Origin: Prevotella sp. UBA2809
GTDB lineage: Bacteria > Bacteroidota > Bacteroidia > Bacteroidales > Bacteroidaceae
NCBI GenBank assembly: GCA_002351725.1
Contig: DEHD01000009.1
Location: 1 to 47,223, forward strand
Length of the DNA stretch: 47,223 bases
Reading direction: 5' to 3'
Each line of letters opens with the position of its first letter. Position 1 is the first letter of the stretch. The notes beneath the pieces were generated by a model. It was not told the origin of the DNA. It worked only from the letters and a program-made list of their open reading frames with translations, and searched no databases. Shown here piece after piece: positions 43,033-47,223 of this stretch. The position numbers and the translations under genes are program-made.

Positions 43033-44268
43033 ATGAATATATTAAAGAGTTACAGAAATAGTATATTAGCACTTATATGGATTGGCTCAATCGGCAGTAT
43101 GCAGGCGCAGACTGTCGATGTGCTGAAGGTTGACACAATCCAGGTAGACACGGCTAAGGTAGAATTACCTTGGCCGCAAAACTTACAAGCCCGACTTGAT
43201 ACGTTGGTTAGTAGTCCCATGCTGCAATACACGCAATTAGGAATGATGGTATATGACCTTACTGCTGATTCAACGCTTTATACCTTTAATCCTAAACAGA
43301 CGATGAGGCCTGCTTCTACCATGAAGCTGCTTACATCAATTTCTGCGTTGGATCAGTTGGGTGGTAAATACGAGTTCAAAACATCGCTTTACTACACAGG
43401 CAGCGTAAAGGATAGTGTGCTTATTGGCGACCTGTATTGTGTAGGCGGTATGGATCCTTTGTTTGATAAAACCGATATGGCTGCATTTTCCGAAAGTGTA
43501 AAGGCACTCGGCATACACACGTTCCAAGGAAAGATTGTTGCTGTTACAGGTTTCAAGGATCAGGACCTGCTTGGCGAAGGATGGTGTTGGGATGATGATA
43601 ACCCAATGCTTACCCCGCTGTTGATAGAAAAGAAGGATGAATTTATCAGCCGTTTCACTAAACAGTTGGATAAGGATAGTATTTACGTTGACGGCCCTGC
43701 GACAAACGGAACGCTGCCTATGAATGCGTTGCTGCTATGCACCCGCAGTCATCAGTTGGTAGATGTATTGGAGCCAATGATGAAGAACAGCGATAATCTT
43801 TATGCAGAGTCGATGTTCTATCAGTTAGGTGCAGCTGCTGGGGCTCATCCAGCAAAGGCATCTCACGCCCGTCAGCAGGTTAAGAAAACACTATCGAGAG
43901 CAGGTGTAACAGGTCATTATAAGATTGCTGATGGTAGTGGACTGTCACTTTACAATTATGTAACCCCCGAACTGCTTGCCAAGCTGCTAATTTATGCATA
44001 TAGAAAATCAAGTATTATACGCGATTTGTATGTGTCGCTGCCAATCGCAGGTGAGGACGGTACTCTAAAGAAACGTATGAAGGATGGTCCTGCACATATT
44101 AATGTACGAGCAAAGACAGGTACTGTCACAGGTGTATCGTCATTGGCAGGATATGCTGTAGCCGCAAATAACCACATGCTGGTATTCAGCATTATTAATC
44201 AGGGTATTATGAAAGCCGATGATGGCCGAAATTTTCAGGATAAAGTATGTAATGCACTATGTAAGTGA
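43033..44268 (+). CDS. dacB: D-alanyl-D-alanine carboxypeptidase/endopeptidase, PBP4 (S13) type, short form
   Basis: 411 aa with a signal peptide ending near MQAQ. The three penicillin-binding motifs are visible: S95-x-x-K98 in RPASTMKLL, S253-D-N255 in MKNSDNLYAES and KTG at 361-363 in RAKTGTVTG. DGSGLSLYNYVTP is a further S13 segment. It cleaves peptidoglycan cross-links or terminal D-Ala in the periplasm. The usual enzyme is about 470-480 aa; here the inserted domains between the first two motifs are reduced to about 155 residues. It sits between the regulatory-domain protein and serB, 5 bases before the latter. Confidence 0.92.
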   Translation: MNILKSYRNSILALIWIGSIGSMQAQTVDVLKVDTIQVDTAKVELPWPQNLQARLDTLVSSPMLQYTQLGMMVYDLTADSTLYTFNPKQTMRPASTMKLLTSISALDQLGGKYEFKTSLYYTGSVKDSVLIGDLYCVGGMDPLFDKTDMAAFSESVKALGIHTFQGKIVAVTGFKDQDLLGEGWCWDDDNPMLTPLLIEKKDEFISRFTKQLDKDSIYVDGPATNGTLPMNALLLCTRSHQLVDVLEPMMKNSDNLYAESMFYQLGAAAGAHPAKASHARQQVKKTLSRAGVTGHYKIADGSGLSLYNYVTPELLAKLLIYAYRKSSIIRDLYVSLPIAGEDGTLKKRMKDGPAHINVRAKTGTVTGVSSLAGYAVAANNHMLVFSIINQGIMKADDGRNFQDKVCNALCK

Positions 44269-44273
44269 TATAA

Positions 44274-45530
44274 ATGGATTTTGAATTAAGAGATATGGAA
44301 ACAAAGCAAGAACAGATATTAGTTAGAATTACAGGTCAGGATCGCCCGGGACTTACAGCATCAATCATGGCGATTCTTGCAAAATACGATGCACAGATAT
44401 TAGATATTGGTCAGGCTGATATTCACTCAACCCTATCGTTGGGTATATTGATACGTATGGACGAAATCCATTCTGGTCAGGTGATGAAGGAACTGTTGTT
44501 TAAGGCCACAGAACTTGGCGTTAACATTGGTTTCTCACCCATCGGAGATGATGAGTATGAAGACTGGGTGGGCCATCAGGGAAAGAACCGATATATTCTG
44601 ATGGTACTTGGTCGTCAGTTGGAGGCCCGTCAGATTGAGGCTGCCACGCGTATCATTGCCGATCAGGGTTTGAACATCGACTCTATCCTGCGTCTTACAG
44701 GTCGTAAGAGTATCAAGAATCCAGCTACTCACACTCGTGCTTGTATCGAGTTCTCGTTGCGAGGCGAACCTGCCAACCGTCAGGAGATGCAGTCGAAGTT
44801 GATGAAACTGTCGAGTGAGATGGAGATGGACTTCTCGTTCCAAAAGGATGATATGTTCCGTCGTATGCGCCGTCTTATTTGTTTCGATATGGATTCTACA
44901 CTCATACAGACAGAGTGTATCGATGAACTTGCAGAACGCAATGGAGTGGGTGATCAGGTACGCGCCATAACAGAGAGTGCTATGCGCGGTGAAATTGACT
45001 TTAAGGAGAGTTTCACTCGAAGGGTGAAGCTGCTTAAGGGCCTCGATGTTAGTGTTATGCAGGAGATAGCCGAGAACCTGCCTATTACGGAGGGCGTGGA
45101 TCGACTAATGACAATCCTGAAGACTTGTGGTTATAAAATTGCAATCCTTTCTGGAGGATTCACATACTTCGGTGAGTATCTGCAGCGCCGTTATGGCATA
45201 GACTATGTGTATGCCAACGAACTGGAGATTGGCGAGGATGGTAAGCTTACTGGTAACTATGTCGGCGAGATTGTGGATGGACATCGTAAGGCAGAGCTGC
45301 TTAAACTGATAGCTCAGGTAGAGAAAGTAAACTTGGCTCAGACTATAGCTGTGGGCGATGGTGCTAACGACCTGCCGATGATTAGTGAGGCCGGACTTGG
45401 TATCGCCTTCCATGCCAAGCCTCGTGTGGTAGCTAATGCCAAACAGAGCATTAACACCATCGGACTTGATGGTGTGCTCTATTTCTTAGGCTTCAAGGAT
45501 TCTTACCTTGGAGACCAGGGAATCATGTAG
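44274..45530 (+). CDS. serB: Phosphoserine phosphatase with N-terminal ACT region
   Basis: 418 aa; an alternative ATG at 44295 follows a better AAGAGA spacer. Residues about 10-185 hold two ACT-like modules (ILVRITGQDRPGLTASIMAI and RYILMVLGRQLEARQIE). The HAD domain has D205 in CFDMDSTLIQTECIDELA, SGGFTYF, and AVGDGANDLPMISEAGLGIA. It makes L-serine from phosphoserine, the last step of the phosphorylated pathway. Serine feeds glycine and the glycine cleavage system encoded about 14 kb away. Its stop overlaps the convergent 45523 gene by 8 bases. Confidence 0.95.
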   Translation: MDFELRDMETKQEQILVRITGQDRPGLTASIMAILAKYDAQILDIGQADIHSTLSLGILIRMDEIHSGQVMKELLFKATELGVNIGFSPIGDDEYEDWVGHQGKNRYILMVLGRQLEARQIEAATRIIADQGLNIDSILRLTGRKSIKNPATHTRACIEFSLRGEPANRQEMQSKLMKLSSEMEMDFSFQKDDMFRRMRRLICFDMDSTLIQTECIDELAERNGVGDQVRAITESAMRGEIDFKESFTRRVKLLKGLDVSVMQEIAENLPITEGVDRLMTILKTCGYKIAILSGGFTYFGEYLQRRYGIDYVYANELEIGEDGKLTGNYVGEIVDGHRKAELLKLIAQVEKVNLAQTIAVGDGANDLPMISEAGLGIAFHAKPRVVANAKQSINTIGLDGVLYFLGFKDSYLGDQGIM

Positions 45531-46002
45531 TTTTATTTTTGAGATACTCAGCAACTATCCTTGCGGCGCTTTCTACTTTAGCGGCGCAAGGTCTTGTTTT
45601 ATAGTACTCTGCTGTACGGGCAGAAGCAACATAGCTTGAGCTTGCTTTCTCGTACCCCTTAATACCAAGTATCTCTGCGCAAATCAAACTGCCGTTCTCC
45701 TCTTTCGATTTGGCCAGCAGATCCTGTACTACCTTATAACATGCCGATTTCCCTTCACGGTCGGAACCTTCTGTCTGACCACAATCCAATCCTACAAGCA
45801 TAACGATGCCTGATACTGCTCCACACATCATCCTTAGCCTGCCAACGCCGCCGCCAAAGCCTGCGGCTATCTTCTTAGCCAAGGTGTCATCCAACCCATA
45901 CAGGTCTGCAAACGCTGCCACCACACTCTGACAGCAGCCGTAACCCTGCATGAAGTTGTCCACTGCACGGGCTACACGTTCATCTAATTCTTTATCTGTC
46001 AT
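45523..46002 (-). CDS. C-GCAxxG-C-C family redox-type protein
   Basis: 159 aa from ATG 46002, just behind a -7 box; a longer frame (to 46050) would run through the promoter and is rejected. Conserved cysteines are in GYGCCQSVVAAF, LRMMCGAVSG, GLDCGQ, KSACYKVVQD, LICAEI and RPCAAKV, with GFGGGVGRL between. This matches the C-GCAxxG-C-C family of small Cys-rich proteins, usually found with metal or redox functions and of unsettled biochemistry. Its 3' end overlaps serB by 8 bases in convergent arrangement. Confidence 0.85.
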   Translation of the reverse strand: MTDKELDERVARAVDNFMQGYGCCQSVVAAFADLYGLDDTLAKKIAAGFGGGVGRLRMMCGAVSGIVMLVGLDCGQTEGSDREGKSACYKVVQDLLAKSKEENGSLICAEILGIKGYEKASSSYVASARTAEYYKTRPCAAKVESAARIVAEYLKNKTT

Positions 46003-46011
46003 ATCTAGGGC

Positions 46012-46019
46012 ACAAAGAT
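46012..46019 (-). promoter_or_regulatory. -7 box for the C-GCAxxG-C-C gene
   Basis: TATCTTTG on the minus strand, 9 bases upstream of the start codon, so the leader is only a few bases. It begins where the T run of the upstream terminator ends. Confidence 0.7.
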
Positions 46020-46022
46020 ACG

Positions 46023-46054
46023 AAAAAATCCGATGAATCAGAAGATTCATCGGA
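46023..46054 (-). terminator. Terminator of the acyl-CoA dehydrogenase gene
   Basis: TCCGATGAATC (46029-46039) pairs with GATTCATCGGA (46044-46054) over a 4-base loop, followed on the minus strand by six T. Confidence 0.92.
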
Positions 46055-46077
46055 CTTTTTTATATAGATGAGATTAA

Positions 46078-47223
46078 TTAAGCCTCAACCTCTTCGTTGT
46101 TTGCCTTAAAGCTTTCGAGATCCTCTACCTGGAAGGCCTTGATGTATGCGCTCTTACCGAGTACGTCTTCCTCGGCCATGCGAACGTATACGTTAGCACT
46201 CTTCTCGAAGAGCTCAGGAGCCTTGGTGGCGTCGCGCAGGATGAGCAGGCTCATTACCAACTCGGCGGTCATGTCGTAGAGACGGCGAGCAAGGAAATCC
46301 TGAGCGTCCTGATTCTCCAGAGCCTTAACATTGTTAAGAGCCTCCTCGTAAACAGGGATGAGCTTCTCAACGCGAGCTTTCAGGTTCTTCAAGCTGTCGC
46401 TAACCTCGAGACCTGCCAACATATCCTTGATATTGTTGAGCATGGTGCCGTTGGTGATGTAGCGGATAGCAGCAACAACCTGCAACTGAGTGGTACCCTC
46501 GTAGATAGAGAAGATACGAGCGTCGCGGAACAGACGCTGGCTCTTGTACTCCATGATGAAACCTGAACCACCATGGATGCTGATAGCATCGTAAGCGTTC
46601 TGGTTGGCGTACTCTGAGTTCATACCCTTGGCCAGTGGTGTGAATGCATCGGCCAGGCGCTGGTACTTCTTGAGCTCCTGCTTCTCCTCAGGGGTGAGCT
46701 TGCGGTCGCGCTCGATATCCTCGAGGCACTTGTAGATGTCAACATAAGCGGCTGTCTCGTACAGCAGTGAACGACCAGCGTCGAGCTTAGCCTTCATGCG
46801 AGAGAGCATATCGTAAACAGCGGGGAAGTTGATGATCTTGTCACCGAACTGCTGACGCTCCTTAGCGTAAGCCAGACCCTCGTTGTAAGCCTCCTGCTCA
46901 ACACCTACACTCTGTGCAGCGATACCCAGACGGGCACCGTTCATCAGAGCCATCACGTACTTGATCAGACCCAGGCGTGTGCTACCGCAGAGCTCTGCCT
47001 TAGCGTTCTTATAGGTGAGCTCACAGGTTGGTGAGCCGTGGATACCCAGCTTGTGCTCGATGTGACGAACATCAACACCGCCTTGGCGCTTGTCGTAGAT
47101 GAACATTGACAGACCACGTCCGTCCTTAGTGCCCTCCTCAGAACGAGCCAGCACGAGGTGGATGTCGCTATCACCATTGGTGATGAAGCGCTTAACACCA
47201 TTCAGGCGCCAGCAGTTCTCCTT
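46078..47223 (-). CDS. Acyl-CoA dehydrogenase family protein, C-terminal part (cut by window edge)
   Basis: The open frame runs off the right edge; 381 residues are present and the N-terminus is missing. KENCWRLNGVKRFITNGD is the substrate/FAD middle domain. MNGARLGIAAQSVGVEQEAY and ERQQFGDKIINFPAVYDMLS start the C-terminal helical domain. FSIYEGTTQLQVVAAIRYI holds the likely catalytic Glu and follows the usual SIHGGSGFIMEY segment. An extra C-terminal helical region of about 110 residues and an insert in DIYKCLEDIERDRKL exceed a minimal enzyme. It should oxidise a short- or medium-chain acyl-CoA with an electron-transfer flavoprotein. Specificity is not clear. Confidence 0.92.
   Translation of the reverse strand, partial: KENCWRLNGVKRFITNGDSDIHLVLARSEEGTKDGRGLSMFIYDKRQGGVDVRHIEHKLGIHGSPTCELTYKNAKAELCGSTRLGLIKYVMALMNGARLGIAAQSVGVEQEAYNEGLAYAKERQQFGDKIINFPAVYDMLSRMKAKLDAGRSLLYETAAYVDIYKCLEDIERDRKLTPEEKQELKKYQRLADAFTPLAKGMNSEYANQNAYDAISIHGGSGFIMEYKSQRLFRDARIFSIYEGTTQLQVVAAIRYITNGTMLNNIKDMLAGLEVSDSLKNLKARVEKLIPVYEEALNNVKALENQDAQDFLARRLYDMTAELVMSLLILRDATKAPELFEKSANVYVRMAEEDVLGKSAYIKAFQVEDLESFKANNEEVEA

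Noticed and set aside
46003..46050. Longer start for the C-GCAxxG-C-C gene
   Set aside because: It would place coding sequence over the -7 box and the neighbouring terminator.
1..47223. tRNA, rRNA, integrase or insertion-sequence genes
   Set aside because: None was recognised by eye; a dedicated RNA or IS search was not possible here.

Overview
The window looks like chromosome of a Bacteroidota bacterium, most probably order Bacteroidales and a Prevotella-like genus. This is inferred from gene families and promoters only; no rRNA or tRNA gene was seen. Supporting signs are many Bacteroidota-type promoters (TTTG, about 19-22 bases, then TAnnTTTG), a 2357-residue SprA/Sov type IX secretion translocon, DUF4421 and DUF6377 proteins, meso-diaminopimelate dehydrogenase, and a BT4734-like primase gene.

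Left part (1-8001) is accessory in character. A DUF4421 outer-membrane-type protein and a WYL-domain regulator are followed by an unrecognised cluster: a 27-codon hydrophobic small ORF, a coiled-coil protein and a second small protein that share a G-x-Y-x-D-[VI]-H-D-N motif. Then comes a compact phage-like cassette: an 88-aa protein, a Bro-N/KilAC antirepressor, a primase-helicase of 753 aa, a 130-aa protein and a P5-type lysozyme-like protein. No integrase, capsid or packaging gene is present.

Middle-left (8042-19872): a membrane-anchored DUF6377 regulator precedes a six-gene run encoding a TolC/MacA/MacB-type efflux system ending in a LytS-type kinase and a LytTR regulator. After it lie class II fructose-bisphosphate aldolase with its own terminator, a GH43 lipoprotein and TrmO. 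Then (19900-24017) come a duplicated-domain exported protein, an aquaporin plus FucP-like sugar transporter operon on the minus strand, and an esterase fused to a degenerate 5'-nucleotidase-like domain.

Middle (24047-30390): one operon holds a complete glycine cleavage system: lipoate-protein ligase, GcvT, GcvH, GcvPA, GcvPB and a compact dihydrolipoamide dehydrogenase. It starts at a near-consensus promoter and ends at a 13-bp terminator that begins inside the last gene. So the lipoylation enzyme and all four enzyme components can be made together.

Right part (30391-47223): a 315-bp repeat-rich gap, purN and ddh on the minus strand, ruvA followed 6 bases later by sprA (TTG start), nadB on the minus strand, a carboxypeptidase-like-domain protein, a short PBP4-type peptidase, serB with N-terminal ACT region, a C-GCAxxG-C-C protein, and the C-terminal part of an acyl-CoA dehydrogenase cut by the window edge.

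The most unusual non-coding signal is a set of five inverted repeats (51-187, 5445-5538, 16163-16280, 26365-26440, 30392-30537). Their arms differ in sequence, but most are built from 6-9 base tandem units. One sits in frame inside the primase-helicase gene. Two more micro-repeat tracts (7535-7561 and 30608-30695) have related character.
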